Positions 7,678 to 15,181 of a stretch of DNA of 64,000 nt are shown here, piece after piece (within the stretch, counting starts at the first letter, position 1; every line of letters starts with the position of its first letter). Origin of the DNA: Clostridiales bacterium (GTDB taxonomy: Bacteria > Bacillota > Clostridia > Christensenellales > CAG-138); contig SFNQ01000006.1 of NCBI GenBank assembly GCA_004554165.1, positions 1 to 64,000 of the forward strand, written 5' to 3'. Both the position numbers and the translations under genes were made by a program. The notes beneath the pieces were generated by a model. It did no database searches. It saw only the letters and a list, made by a program, of their open reading frames with translations, and was not told where the DNA came from.

Positions 7678-8190
7678 TCAATTTCTGGGTGCAAGCACCA
7701 TGAACATGTTGCGGCCTTCCTGCTTGGCGGGACGCTCCTTAACGGCGCAGTCGGAAACCATTTCAAAGAACTTGTCCATGACCTCGAGGCCGATCTCGCC
7801 GTGGGTGATCTGGCGGCCGCGGAAGCGGATGGAAACCTTGACCTTGTTGCCATCCTGAAGGAATTTCCTCGTGGCCTTGGCCTTGACCTCCATATCGTGC
7901 AGGTCGATGGTGGCGGAAAGGCGGGTTTCCTTGACCTCAATGGTCTTTTGGTTCTTGCGCTGTTCCTTTTCGCGCTTTGCCATTTCAAAGCGGTACTTGC
8001 CGTAATCCATCAGCTTGCAAACCGGGGGATTGCTGTTGGGAGAGATCTTGACAAGGTCGAGATTTCTCTCGTCGGCAAGATGCTGCGCTTCGCGGATGCC
8101 CACGATGCCGAGCTGGTTGCCGCTTTCATCGATCAGGCGAACCTCGGGATCGCGGATCTCTTCGTTGATCATCAAGTCCTGCTGCGCTAT
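7678..8190 (-). CDS. infC: Translation initiation factor IF-3, probable AUA start
   Basis: IF-3 binds the 30S subunit and monitors start-codon and initiator-tRNA pairing. The product has the N-domain (INEEIRDPEVRLIDESGNQL, LDLVKISPNSNPPVCKLMDYGKYRFE), a Lys/Glu-rich linker and the C-domain (KVSIRFRGRQITHGEIG...FMVLAPRN). The start was placed at an ATA codon (complement of 8188-8190) because GGAGG ends exactly nine bases before it, giving 170 residues. The first in-frame ATG (8172) is 27 bases from GGAGG, too far for normal initiation. Non-AUG starts (usually AUU) are a known autoregulatory hallmark of infC, since IF-3 discriminates against them. The gene follows a strong promoter and an attenuator-like leader. 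Confidence 0.97.
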   Translation of the reverse strand: MAQQDLMINEEIRDPEVRLIDESGNQLGIVGIREAQHLADERNLDLVKISPNSNPPVCKLMDYGKYRFEMAKREKEQRKNQKTIEVKETRLSATIDLHDMEVKAKATRKFLQDGNKVKVSIRFRGRQITHGEIGLEVMDKFFEMVSDCAVKERPAKQEGRNMFMVLAPRN

Positions 8191-8334
8191 GGCCGAACAC
8201 CTCCATAAAAAATTTGTGAGTGCAAGCAAGCTGCACCCACAAACACGACAAACACATGGGGATGTTGTTTCGCTGATTGCGACCGCGCCGAGCGCAACGG
8301 CTGGCGGGTGAGAAGCGGGCGGCTTCTGCTTGAC
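8191..8334 (-). promoter_or_regulatory. infC leader with attenuator hairpin (L20-type leader)
   Basis: The roughly 140-base transcribed leader between the promoter and infC ends in a terminator-like hairpin at 8207-8243. On the minus strand this reads TTTGTGGGTGCA, a short loop, TGCACTCACAAA and then TTTTTT, placed immediately before GGAGG. In low-GC Gram-positives the infC-rpmI-rplT operon is controlled by L20 binding to a leader that promotes premature termination (Rfam L20 leader). Position and hairpin fit that mechanism. Membership of the Rfam family was not tested; an L20-binding site would mimic a 23S rRNA junction upstream of the terminator stem. Confidence 0.7.
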
Positions 8335-8340
8335 CTTTGC

Positions 8341-8368
8341 ATTATACCAGAATGAGGCGGAAAGTCAA
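8341..8368 (-). promoter_or_regulatory. Strong sigma-A promoter of infC-rpmI-rplT
   Basis: On the minus strand: TTGACT, a 16-base spacer, TGGTATAAT, i.e. a consensus -10 with an extended TGn element. -35 complement 8363-8368, -10 complement 8341-8346. Confidence 0.85.
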
Positions 8369-8511
8369 GAAAAATTTTGCAAAAATGCAGGCCTTGTACG
8401 GCTCTGCGCTCTGCTCCGAAATGTCCCGGCGCGCAGTGGGTGACGCGGGTACCAAGCCCCCCGCCGCTGCATGCCGGACGAGCGTGGCCTGCGGCTGCAC
8501 CGGGGATCGCC

Positions 8512-9045
8512 CTAACGCCGCGGCTCTTTTGGCATATATTCCGTTTGAATCATGGAGAACATCTCCTCCGGCGGCTCCAGACATCCATTTGCGAGCCACT
8601 TTTTAATGACCGCGTTCAGGCCGCTGGGGAAAAACTCCATGTGGTACTCGATGTGGCGGTTGTCATAGTAGGCGGCAGCCAGGCGCGTGTCGTATTCCGT
8701 AATCCGGCACTTCCCGTCCAACCCCAGCTTGAAACAGGTCCTGTAAAAGAACTGGTTTTCATAAATATGGCGGAACAGCTTTAAAAAATCGTTTGTATTT
8801 TTCTTCGATTCCCGCTCTTCGGCGTACAGGCCCAGCACCTCTTCCTCCAGCGATTTCACTACCGCGTCCGCAAGAGCGTAAATATCGGCGTAGTTGGCAT
8901 AGAAGGTGGTGCGGTTGACACCCGCCAGCTTGCAAAGTTCCGTAACGGTTACCTCGCCGACCTCCCGCTCCTGCAACAGCTGGACAAAGGCCGTCTCGAT
9001 GCGCCTTTGCGAATCCCTCCGGCGCTTGTTGTTGGGGGTGTTCAT
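8512..9045 (-). CDS. TetR/AcrR family transcriptional regulator
   Basis: This 177-residue protein starts at the ATG at 9045, with GGAGG five bases upstream. The N-terminal helix-turn-helix is clear (RRIETAFVQLLQEREVGEVT, VTELCKLAGVNRTTFYANYADIYALADAV, about residues 14-60). The C-terminal ligand domain resembles the group with a C-terminal TetR_C_33-like YxxGLxAVIKKWLxNGCxEPPEEM motif. It is divergent from a three-gene membrane operon, and two near-identical inverted operator-like sites lie between them. It therefore probably represses both itself and that operon. The inducer is unknown. Confidence 0.88.
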   Translation of the reverse strand: MNTPNNKRRRDSQRRIETAFVQLLQEREVGEVTVTELCKLAGVNRTTFYANYADIYALADAVVKSLEEEVLGLYAEERESKKNTNDFLKLFRHIYENQFFYRTCFKLGLDGKCRITEYDTRLAAAYYDNRHIEYHMEFFPSGLNAVIKKWLANGCLEPPEEMFSMIQTEYMPKEPRR

Positions 9046-9062
9046 GCCTGCCTCCGGCTTCA

Positions 9063-9155
9063 TTATCTCAACAAATGTTTGGATATTGATGATTGTTTCC
9101 CAAATCCTTTCATAGTTATAGTAGATTTTGCCGAGCCAAACAAGTGTTGAGATAA
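9063..9155. promoter_or_regulatory. Paired TetR operator-like sites and divergent promoters
   Basis: TTATCTCAACAAATGTTTGG at 9063-9082 is repeated in inverted orientation at 9136-9155 with 18 of 20 matches. Each copy contains a near-palindrome CAACA..TGTTTG, typical of TetR-family operators. Between and over them lie divergent promoters: plus strand TTGTTT at 9093-9098 with TATAGT at 9117-9122 (18-base spacer), and minus strand TTGTTT (complement 9138-9143) with TATAAC (complement 9115-9120; 17-base spacer). The minus-strand -35 box lies inside one operator. Confidence 0.65.
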
Positions 9156-9168
9156 AGGAGAGCAAAAA

Positions 9169-9411
9169 CTGTCAGACTATCAAGGGTGGATCGGGGGCGT
9201 GGTCAGCGGCTATCGGACTCTGGAAAACGGGGTCGTAGCCGGATATAAAACAATCGAGGAGGGCGTGGTCTCCGGATTTCAAAAGATTGAGGACAGGTTT
9301 GTGGCAACCTTTCTTACAGAAGAAGGCGAAACGGTGGATGCAGCGAAAGCAAGGCTGAGGAAGCGCATGGAAAGCAAAGGCGCAGCAGAAAACGGAGGGA
9401 CGGAAAAATGA
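9169..9411 (+). CDS. Small repeat protein of TetR-controlled operon, probable CTG start
   Basis: AAAGGAG at 9154-9160 is followed after eight bases by CTG in the coding frame. This gives an 80-residue protein; the next start (GTG at 9199) is 38 bases from that site. The N-terminal half repeats an 11-residue unit: GGVVSGYRTLE, NGVVAGYKTIE, EGVVSGFQKIE. It ends with DRFVATFLTEEGETVDAAK and a charged tail. Similar small proteins occur beside TetR genes in Firmicutes, but I know of no assigned function. Its stop overlaps the next ATG (ATGA), indicating translational coupling. Confidence 0.7.
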   Translation: MSDYQGWIGGVVSGYRTLENGVVAGYKTIEEGVVSGFQKIEDRFVATFLTEEGETVDAAKARLRKRMESKGAAENGGTEK

Positions 9412-9779
9412 AAAAAGAAAACTTTATTGCGCTCATTATGGGCACCGTTGGGGGCATCCTCTTTGCCCTGGGTATGTGTATGTGCCTGCTTCCCCAGTGG
9501 AATGCTTTCGGGCAGGGCGTAGCGCTGGGCGCTGCGGGCGCGGTGGTGCTCATTGCCATGCTGCCCGTACGCAGGAAGATGCTGGGCAAGCCCGCCATCC
9601 GGGTGCGGGGAAAAACGCTGGGCACCATCGCGCTGGGGCTTGGAGGCGCGCTGGTGCTGGGCCTTGGCCTGTGCATGACGATGGTCTGGGAGGGCATGCT
9701 GATTCCCGGAATTCTTGTCGGCCTTGCGGGGATTGGGCTGCTTTTCTGCCTGATACCGCTCTGCAGGGGGCTGCGCTGA
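9408..9779 (+). CDS. Small four-helix membrane protein
   Basis: The 123-residue protein has four hydrophobic segments (about residues 6-27, 33-53, 72-92 and 95-116) separated by short basic loops, RRKMLGKPAIRVRGK being the largest. No catalytic motif is visible and I do not recognise the family. It overlaps the preceding small repeat protein by ATGA and is followed 11 bases later by a larger membrane protein, so the three form one TetR-controlled operon. The role is unknown; a membrane-stress or efflux-related function would be a guess from the regulator type. Confidence 0.75.
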   Translation: MKKENFIALIMGTVGGILFALGMCMCLLPQWNAFGQGVALGAAGAVVLIAMLPVRRKMLGKPAIRVRGKTLGTIALGLGGALVLGLGLCMTMVWEGMLIPGILVGLAGIGLLFCLIPLCRGLR

Positions 9780-9790
9780 CCGGGTGTTCC

Positions 9791-10669
9791 ATGGGACGGG
9801 TCCGGGCGATTGCCAAAAAGATACTGTACCCAAAGGGCATACTGCTGGGCCTGCTGGTTCCGCTTTCCGCAGTATGCCTTTGGCTTGTTTTTTCAAGGGG
9901 GCGAAAGGATACCCTGCCGGCCTGCCTCATATATACGCTTTCCGCCTACACCCTGACCGCAGTGGTGCTGCGCACGCCCCGCTGGATTCGGCGCGGCAGA
10001 GCGCTGCTGCTCCGGATTCCGCTGCTGCGCCGGTATCTCTCGGATCTCGATTTTCGCGCGGAGATCGCGCTGCGCCTGACCTTTGGCGTGAGCCTGTTCT
10101 ATGCTGTCTACAAGGCGCTGGCGGGGGCCTACTACCGCTCCGTGTGGCTGGGGGCCATGGCCTTCTACTATGCGCTCCTTGCCACGGCGCGCTTCCTGCT
10201 GCTGCGCCATCTTGGGGAGGAGCGGCAGGACGATGGGCTGGCCTTCCGCAAGTATCGGCTTTGCGGCTGGCTGCTGCTCGTCCTGGCCCTTTCCATCATC
10301 AGCATGGGAGCGTACCTGTACCATGGCAGGCAGCGCATCGTTTCTCCCGGCTATGCCATCTACGGGGCAGCGGCCTATACCTTTTATAACCTGAGCCTTG
10401 CCATTGTGAACGTTGTCCGCTATAAAAAGCGGAACAACCCGATCCATTCGGCCAGCAAGATTCTCTCCCTGGTTACGGCGCTGGTATCCCTGTTTTTCCT
10501 GCAAACGGCCATGCTGGCTGTTTTTTCCAGCGACGGCCCGTGGCAGCGGCGGATGAACCTCTGGACGGGTATTCTGGTATATACCATCGTTTCCGGGACT
10601 GCGCTGTATATGATCGGTCGGGGCAGCCGGGCCATACGGCGGATGAAGAAGGCTCCGCCGGAGCATTGA
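9791..10669 (+). CDS. Polytopic membrane protein, unknown function
   Basis: The 292-residue protein starts at the ATG at 9791, 11 bases after the previous stop; the Shine-Dalgarno is weak, consistent with coupling. About eight membrane segments are predicted by eye, with a cytoplasmic basic N-terminus and a basic C-terminal tail (RGSRAIRRMKKAPPEH). Conserved-looking polar stretches include YKALAGAYYRSVWLGAMAFYYALLATARFLLLRH and YKKRNNPIHSASK. It is the last gene of the TetR-controlled operon. I do not recognise a family. Confidence 0.75.
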   Translation: MGRVRAIAKKILYPKGILLGLLVPLSAVCLWLVFSRGRKDTLPACLIYTLSAYTLTAVVLRTPRWIRRGRALLLRIPLLRRYLSDLDFRAEIALRLTFGVSLFYAVYKALAGAYYRSVWLGAMAFYYALLATARFLLLRHLGEERQDDGLAFRKYRLCGWLLLVLALSIISMGAYLYHGRQRIVSPGYAIYGAAAYTFYNLSLAIVNVVRYKKRNNPIHSASKILSLVTALVSLFFLQTAMLAVFSSDGPWQRRMNLWTGILVYTIVSGTALYMIGRGSRAIRRMKKAPPEH

Positions 10670-10870
10670 TGCGGACAGACGGCGGAGGCAAAAAAGAAGG
10701 GGGGGTGGCAGGAGCCGCCCCCTGGTGCGTATCAAGGCGTTTCGCCCTTTTGGGCAGGTCGCTGCGCGATCTTTTGTGGGCCTGCGGGCGCGGTTTCCGG
10801 GCGGAAGGAGCCGCAGGGGGCCTCACTTCCTCCGGATCTGCGGGAACGGCGGAGCTTTCCCGCCGCTTCC

Positions 10871-12427
10871 TCAATCCCCGCCTGCCAGCGCTTCGAGCCG
10901 GCTGCCGTCCCGGGTGGGGCGGCTGTCGCCGTGCCGGACAAAGAGCATCGTAAGGAAGGCCAGCGCCACAAAAACGGTGGCGTAGGGGAAGAGCGTGGTC
11001 AGGCCCACTTTGTCCATGAACATGCCCGAGATCCAGGGCGTGACGGTCTGCGCCGCCATGCTGGCGGTATAGTAGAAGCCCGTATACTTGCCCACGTCGC
11101 CGCCCCGGGAGAGCTCCACCACCATGGGGAAGCTGTTGACGTTGATGGTCGCCCAGCCGATGCCCGCCAGCGCGAACATGCAGTTCATCAGCAGCGCGCT
11201 GCTGCCTTCGCGCAGGAAGGATGCCACGAGGAAGGAGGTTGTGAGCATCACGATGCCGCCGAGGATGGTCTTTTTTCGCCCAATCCGGCTGGCGACAAAG
11301 CCCACGGGCAGGTAGGAGACGATGGCGGCGATGTTGGCGATCATCAGCGTGCTGTTGTAGTCCAGCGAGAGCACCTTGCCCGCATAGACGGAGTATTTGG
11401 AGGTGACCGCGTTATAGCCCATGAACCAGAACACCACGGAGGCGAGGATCAGCAGCAGCGAGGCCAGTTGGCCGGAGGAGAGCTTCTTTGCGCCGGAGGG
11501 GTCGTCGCCTGCCGCGGTCTCATCGATATGGTATCTTTCGCTCTCCGCCTGCATCTCCGCCACAAAGACAGGCTCCTTTACCCGCCAGAGAAAGACGGCC
11601 AGCGCGGCCAGCATAATGCCCGCCACAATCGCGAAGAAGGTGGTATAGCTCATGAGCGAATTCCGTATGCTCCCCGTTGCAAAGACCATGCCGAGCCCCA
11701 GAACAAGGATGCCGCCGGCGGTGCCCATGAGGTTGATGACGGCATTCGCCTTGCTGCGCAGGGGTTTGATGGTCACATCCGGCATGAGCGCCACGGCGGG
11801 CGAGCGGAAGGTGGCCATGGCGATGAGGATGATGAGCAGCACCGCAAGGAACAGGATCACCGTCGTGGGGTCCTGCTGTGTGCGCTGCCAGGCGTAGGCC
11901 TGCCGCGCGGGCACGACGTAGTTGACGTAGTCGGGGTTGGTGACGCGTCCGCCGTTCTGCTGGATTTCGGATGTGATTGCCGAAAACTCTTCCTTTGTAA
12001 AGCGTTCCGAGAGCGTATAATCCAGACCGTCGGGGGTTTTGAGCGCCGCGTCCTTTTCCGCGTCGTACAGGGCGCTGAGCGCCGCTGGATCATCGATGGC
12101 GGAAACCTCCGCCAGGTTTTTGAGCTGCCGGTTGTCCACAAAGGAGAGCAGCACCAGCGCGATTGCCGCCACGATCGTGCCAAAGAGGATGAAGGGCGTG
12201 CGCCTGCCCATGCGGCTTTTGCAGCGGTCCGACAGCGTGCCGAACAGCGGCAGCAGAAACAGCGCAAGCACGTTGTCCATCGCCATGACGACGCCGGAGC
12301 CGGCCTGCGACATGCCGAACTGATCCACAAGAATTTTGGGAATAATCGTATCGTAAGCCTGCCAGAAGGTAGAAATGAGGAAAAAAGCAAAGCCGACGAA
12401 GATGGTGCGCTTATAGTTCAGCTTCAT
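10871..12427 (-). CDS. Major facilitator superfamily transporter (SLC45/sucrose-transporter-like)
   Basis: The 518-residue protein starts at the ATG at 12427 (AAGGAG ten bases upstream). The long upstream open frame is not coding. Twelve membrane segments are apparent, with the MFS loop signature SDRCKSRMGRRTPFI between helices 2 and 3 and a related ASRIGRKKT in the second half. A long periplasmic insertion (about residues 95-175) separates early helices. The GRRTPFI form and length resemble SLC45-type or GPH-like sugar/proton symporters found in Firmicutes. The substrate is unknown. It is divergent from the GDPD gene. Confidence 0.85.
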   Translation of the reverse strand: MKLNYKRTIFVGFAFFLISTFWQAYDTIIPKILVDQFGMSQAGSGVVMAMDNVLALFLLPLFGTLSDRCKSRMGRRTPFILFGTIVAAIALVLLSFVDNRQLKNLAEVSAIDDPAALSALYDAEKDAALKTPDGLDYTLSERFTKEEFSAITSEIQQNGGRVTNPDYVNYVVPARQAYAWQRTQQDPTTVILFLAVLLIILIAMATFRSPAVALMPDVTIKPLRSKANAVINLMGTAGGILVLGLGMVFATGSIRNSLMSYTTFFAIVAGIMLAALAVFLWRVKEPVFVAEMQAESERYHIDETAAGDDPSGAKKLSSGQLASLLLILASVVFWFMGYNAVTSKYSVYAGKVLSLDYNSTLMIANIAAIVSYLPVGFVASRIGRKKTILGGIVMLTTSFLVASFLREGSSALLMNCMFALAGIGWATINVNSFPMVVELSRGGDVGKYTGFYYTASMAAQTVTPWISGMFMDKVGLTTLFPYATVFVALAFLTMLFVRHGDSRPTRDGSRLEALAGGD

Positions 12428-12480
12428 ATGGTTGTCGCTCCTTCCATCGCTGGTAAGAGTATTTGATATGGAACCTATTC

Positions 12481-12509
12481 TATACATTTTAGCGTATCCG
12501 GCGTATAAT
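12481..12509 (+). promoter_or_regulatory. Promoter of the GDPD gene
   Basis: TATACA at 12481-12486, 17-base spacer, TATAAT at 12504-12509, followed by GGAGG and the ATG at 12533. Confidence 0.55.
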
Positions 12510-12532
12510 AACAAGCACGGAGGTGAGAGAGG

Positions 12533-13351
12533 ATGTGGATTCTGGCCGTTTTCGCCGGCCTGTTCCTGCTGCTGTGCGTTTTTGTTGCGCCGGGACGGAG
12601 CAGCCGGGCGCAGCGCGCGCCTTTTTTGGGCCGCACCTTTGCGCACCGGGGCCTGTACCGGGCGGACCAGAGCGTGCCGGAAAACTCGCTGGCGGCCTTT
12701 TCGGCGGCGGTGGAGGCGGGCTACGGCATCGAACTCGACGTGCAGCTGACAGAGGACGGGCAGATCGTCGTCTTTCACGACGATACGCTCCTGCGCGCCT
12801 GCGGCGTGGATGCGCGCGTGGACGATTATCGCTGGCAGGAATTGTGCGAAAAAATGCGGCTGTTTGGCACGGAACATACCATTCCGCTGTTCTCCCAGGT
12901 GCTTTCCGTGGTCAGGAGCCAGGTCCCGCTGATTGTGGAGCTCAAGACCGGCGGCGACTGGCAGGGCCTGTGCGCGCGCGTGCGGGATATGCTCCGCTCC
13001 TACGGGGGGCCTTATTGCATCGAGAGCTTTGATCCGCACATCGTGCGCTGGTTTTACCGGAACGCGCCGGAGATTCTGCGGGGGCAGCTTTCGGAGCAGT
13101 CGCGGATTTCCCGCAGGCATCTGCCCCTGTATCTGTCGCTGATGATGAGCCGCCTTCTGACCAATTTTCTGACCCACCCGCAGTTTATCGCCTACCGCAT
13201 CGGCAAAAAGCCGCTGCCTGTCCGCCTCTGCGAGGGCATGGGCGCCATGCGGGTGGCCTGGACGGCGCAGCCCGCACACGACCATGCCGCGCTGACCCGC
13301 AGCTTCGACGCGGTCATTTTCGAGCACTACCGGCCGCCGGTCAGCTTCTGA
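12533..13351 (+). CDS. Membrane-anchored glycerophosphodiester phosphodiesterase
   Basis: The 272-residue GDPD hydrolyses glycerophosphodiesters to glycerol-3-phosphate and an alcohol. An N-terminal membrane anchor (about residues 2-20) precedes the TIM-barrel. Catalytic and metal residues are in place: His38 in AHRGLY, Glu67 and Asp69 in IELDVQ, His82 in VFHDD, and Glu in VELK (VPLIVELKTGG). The family-typical PENSLAAFSAAVEAGYG motif is present. The anchor suggests action at the outer face on lipid head groups, though the cytoplasmic side cannot be excluded. The last 11 bases overlap a convergent small gene. Confidence 0.9.
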   Translation: MWILAVFAGLFLLLCVFVAPGRSSRAQRAPFLGRTFAHRGLYRADQSVPENSLAAFSAAVEAGYGIELDVQLTEDGQIVVFHDDTLLRACGVDARVDDYRWQELCEKMRLFGTEHTIPLFSQVLSVVRSQVPLIVELKTGGDWQGLCARVRDMLRSYGGPYCIESFDPHIVRWFYRNAPEILRGQLSEQSRISRRHLPLYLSLMMSRLLTNFLTHPQFIAYRIGKKPLPVRLCEGMGAMRVAWTAQPAHDHAALTRSFDAVIFEHYRPPVSF

Positions 13352-13571
13352 GCGCGTTCAGGATGGAGGCAAGCCGCTGCTTCTGCGCCGCGTTCAGCAT
13401 GGGCGACAGCTCGTTGGCCAGCGTGTCAAGCTGGGCGCGTTCCGACGCGCTCATGCGAGACAGCTCTGCCATGAGCTCATCCTCGCTCCTGCCCCGATAG
13501 GCTTCATAGAGTTCCTGTACCTGCGCGCCCTCCTGCGCAGGTTCTTTGCTATCGCGAATTCCCCGTTTCAA
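13341..13571 (-). CDS. Small hypothetical helical protein
   Basis: The 76-residue acidic/helical protein consists of an N-terminal charged stretch, ELYEAYRGRSEDELMAELSR, and an amphipathic C-terminus (ANELSPMLNAAQKQRLASIL). Its 3' end overlaps the convergent GDPD gene by 11 bases. It is divergent from the next small gene, whose product shares the helical, Met/Leu-rich C-terminal character (EMILRLMQLM...LSQLVKMLGK), so the two may belong together. I do not recognise the family. Codon use fits the genome. Confidence 0.6.
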   Translation of the reverse strand: MKRGIRDSKEPAQEGAQVQELYEAYRGRSEDELMAELSRMSASERAQLDTLANELSPMLNAAQKQRLASILNALRS

Positions 13572-13656
13572 ACCGCATCACCTCAGTATTCATGCTATGC
13601 GCGCGTTCCAAAAAGCGTGCCTGGCGCATAGGATGGAGTGATGGGGAGGGATGCGT

Positions 13657-14049
13657 ATGCAACGATACATGGCCGGAGATTTTCCGCGCCAGGAACAGCA
13701 GCAGCGCCAGCAGCCGGGGACGGCGCGCCCGCCGCTGTACCATGCGGTGCAGCTTGGCGCATATGTGCTCGAACAGCGCGGCAGAGAGGGTGCGTTGGCC
13801 TATGCTTCGGCGCTGCTGCCCGTGCTGCCTTACGATATGATACAGGGGATGTGCAGGCAGCTTGGCATTGCCGCGCCGGAAAAGCCGAAGCCCCTGCCGC
13901 CGCAGGAGGGCGGACAGAGCGCGAAAAACCGGCAGCCGAACCGCGGCGAGCCTGACATGGAGATGATCCTGCGCCTGATGCAGCTCATGAAGGGGAAGAA
14001 CGGCGACGGGGCGGATCTGTCGCAACTCGTAAAAATGCTGGGCAAATAG
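13657..14049 (+). CDS. Small hypothetical protein
   Basis: The 130-residue product begins MQRYMAGDFPRQEQQQRQQP. The ATG at 13657 was chosen because GGAGG lies seven bases upstream; the ATG at 13651 abuts the Shine-Dalgarno. It has a Gln/Pro-rich N-terminus, a central helical part (LYHAVQLGAYVLEQRGREGALAYASALLPVLPYDMIQGMCRQLG) and a C-terminal Met/Leu-rich helix. No known domain recognised. A strong terminator follows 36 bases later. The divergent neighbour is another small helical protein. Confidence 0.65.
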   Translation: MQRYMAGDFPRQEQQQRQQPGTARPPLYHAVQLGAYVLEQRGREGALAYASALLPVLPYDMIQGMCRQLGIAAPEKPKPLPPQEGGQSAKNRQPNRGEPDMEMILRLMQLMKGKNGDGADLSQLVKMLGK

Positions 14050-14084
14050 CGCGCTCCTTCGCGTACAGGCTTTTCGGACAGGAG

Positions 14085-14114
14085 AAAAGGCCTCCGTTTT
14101 CACGGAGGCCTTTT
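14085..14114 (+). terminator. Rho-independent terminator
   Basis: AAAAGGCCTCCGT, four-base loop, ACGGAGGCCTTTT: a perfect stem ending in T residues, downstream of the small hypothetical gene. Confidence 0.9.
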
Positions 14115-14373
14115 CCCTTTGGGATGGGATGGGAGGTAATATTGGGGGTATCGTTCCTTGTTCCTTGCTCTGATGATACAATACTACAAGCCTATGTCCT
14201 TACAATGGATGAAAAGTGAAATTCCTGTAACGAAGAAATTAGGGATTCATGAATAAAACCCGGCGGGCGCAAAAAGAAGGGAAAAAGCGCGCCAAAGGCG
14301 AATATTAAAACAAGGCACGGCAAAATCTATCGGAAACACAGTTCAAATTTTGTGCCGAGAAGGAGAGAACATT
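14115..14373 (+). promoter_or_regulatory. Upstream region of hpf
   Basis: Together with the terminator at 14085-14114 this makes a gap of 324 bases. It is relatively AT-rich. A weak promoter-like TACAAT sits at 14177-14182 without a good -35 box. AAGGAG lies eight bases before the hpf ATG. I found no gene and no clear alternative-sigma motif. Confidence 0.4.
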
Positions 14374-14913
14374 ATGCGCATTGCCATCTTTGGAAAGAAT
14401 CTCGAAATCTCCGACTATCTCCGCGACATGGTGGAAAAAAAGGTCAGCAAGCTGGAGCGGTACTTCCCTCAGGGGACGGAGGTGCAGGTTACGCTTGCGG
14501 TGGAGCGCAACCGCCACATTGCCGAGGTGACGATCCCCTACGATGGAGGCATCATTCGCGCCGAGGAGATCACGGGCGATATGTACGCCTCGGTGGACAA
14601 TGTTCTGGATAAACTGGAAAAGCAGATTCTGCGCCATCGCACACGGCTTGAAAAGAGCCTGCGCAGCGGCGCGTTCAAGTATGACGAACCGCTGTACAGC
14701 GGCGAGTTTGAGGAGTTTGACGAGGATGCTGGGCCGCGCATTGTGCGCGTCAAGCGCTTCAACATCAAGCCCATGAGCGAGGAAGAGGCAATGCTGCAAA
14801 TCGAGCTGCTCGGTCACTCCTTCTATGTGTTTATGAATTCCGCAACGGAGCAGATCAACGTGCTCTACCGCCGCAAGGACGGCAATTACGGCCTGATCGA
14901 GCCGGAAAACTGA
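14374..14913 (+). CDS. hpf: Long-form ribosome hibernation promoting factor
   Basis: The 179-residue long HPF has an N-terminal RaiA/HPF domain (about 1-100: MRIAIFGKNLEISDYLRDMV, EVQVTLAVERNRHIAEVTI, ASVDNVLDKLEKQI) and a C-terminal dimerisation domain (about 122-179: IVRVKRFNIKPMSEEEAMLQ, IELLGHSFYVFMNSATEQINVLYRRKDGNYGLI). In Firmicutes the long form pairs 70S ribosomes into inactive 100S dimers in stationary phase. The ATG at 14374 was chosen over GTG at 14350 because AAGGAG precedes it. It is monocistronic, with a terminator directly after it. Confidence 0.97.
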   Translation: MRIAIFGKNLEISDYLRDMVEKKVSKLERYFPQGTEVQVTLAVERNRHIAEVTIPYDGGIIRAEEITGDMYASVDNVLDKLEKQILRHRTRLEKSLRSGAFKYDEPLYSGEFEEFDEDAGPRIVRVKRFNIKPMSEEEAMLQIELLGHSFYVFMNSATEQINVLYRRKDGNYGLIEPEN

Positions 14914-14931
14914 AAACGGCGTACCGGAGGA

Positions 14932-14962
14932 GGGGACGGCCCGGACCGTCCCCGCTTTTTTT
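14932..14962 (+). terminator. Rho-independent terminator of hpf
   Basis: GGGGACGG, short loop, CCGTCCCC followed by a T7 run, starting 19 bases after the hpf stop. Confidence 0.9.
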
Positions 14963-15089
14963 GTGCGCGCTCTCCAAAAGCCATACACATGTCCGGGCGG
15001 CAGAATCCGAAAGCTGCCAAAACCGAAGGAGGCCGGGGCCCTTCCGTCAGGCGGAACGGGGGGACGGCGCGGGCCATCCACGGCCGGGC

Positions 15090-15119
15090 TTGTACCGAGC
15101 CGGCAGGAAATGCTATAAT
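15090..15119 (+). promoter_or_regulatory. Sigma-A promoter of the glycosyltransferase gene
   Basis: TTGTAC at 15090-15095, 18-base spacer, TATAAT at 15114-15119, 63 bases before the start codon. Confidence 0.7.
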
Positions 15120-15181
15120 CATAGAAATATTTTAAAAAGCAATCTGCCCATCCATCAGGGAGAAACGGAGCAAAGCAAACG

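Noticed and set aside
10931..12466. 511-codon plus-strand frame
   Set aside because: Antisense shadow of the MFS transporter gene, rich in Gly/Arg/His, no motif.
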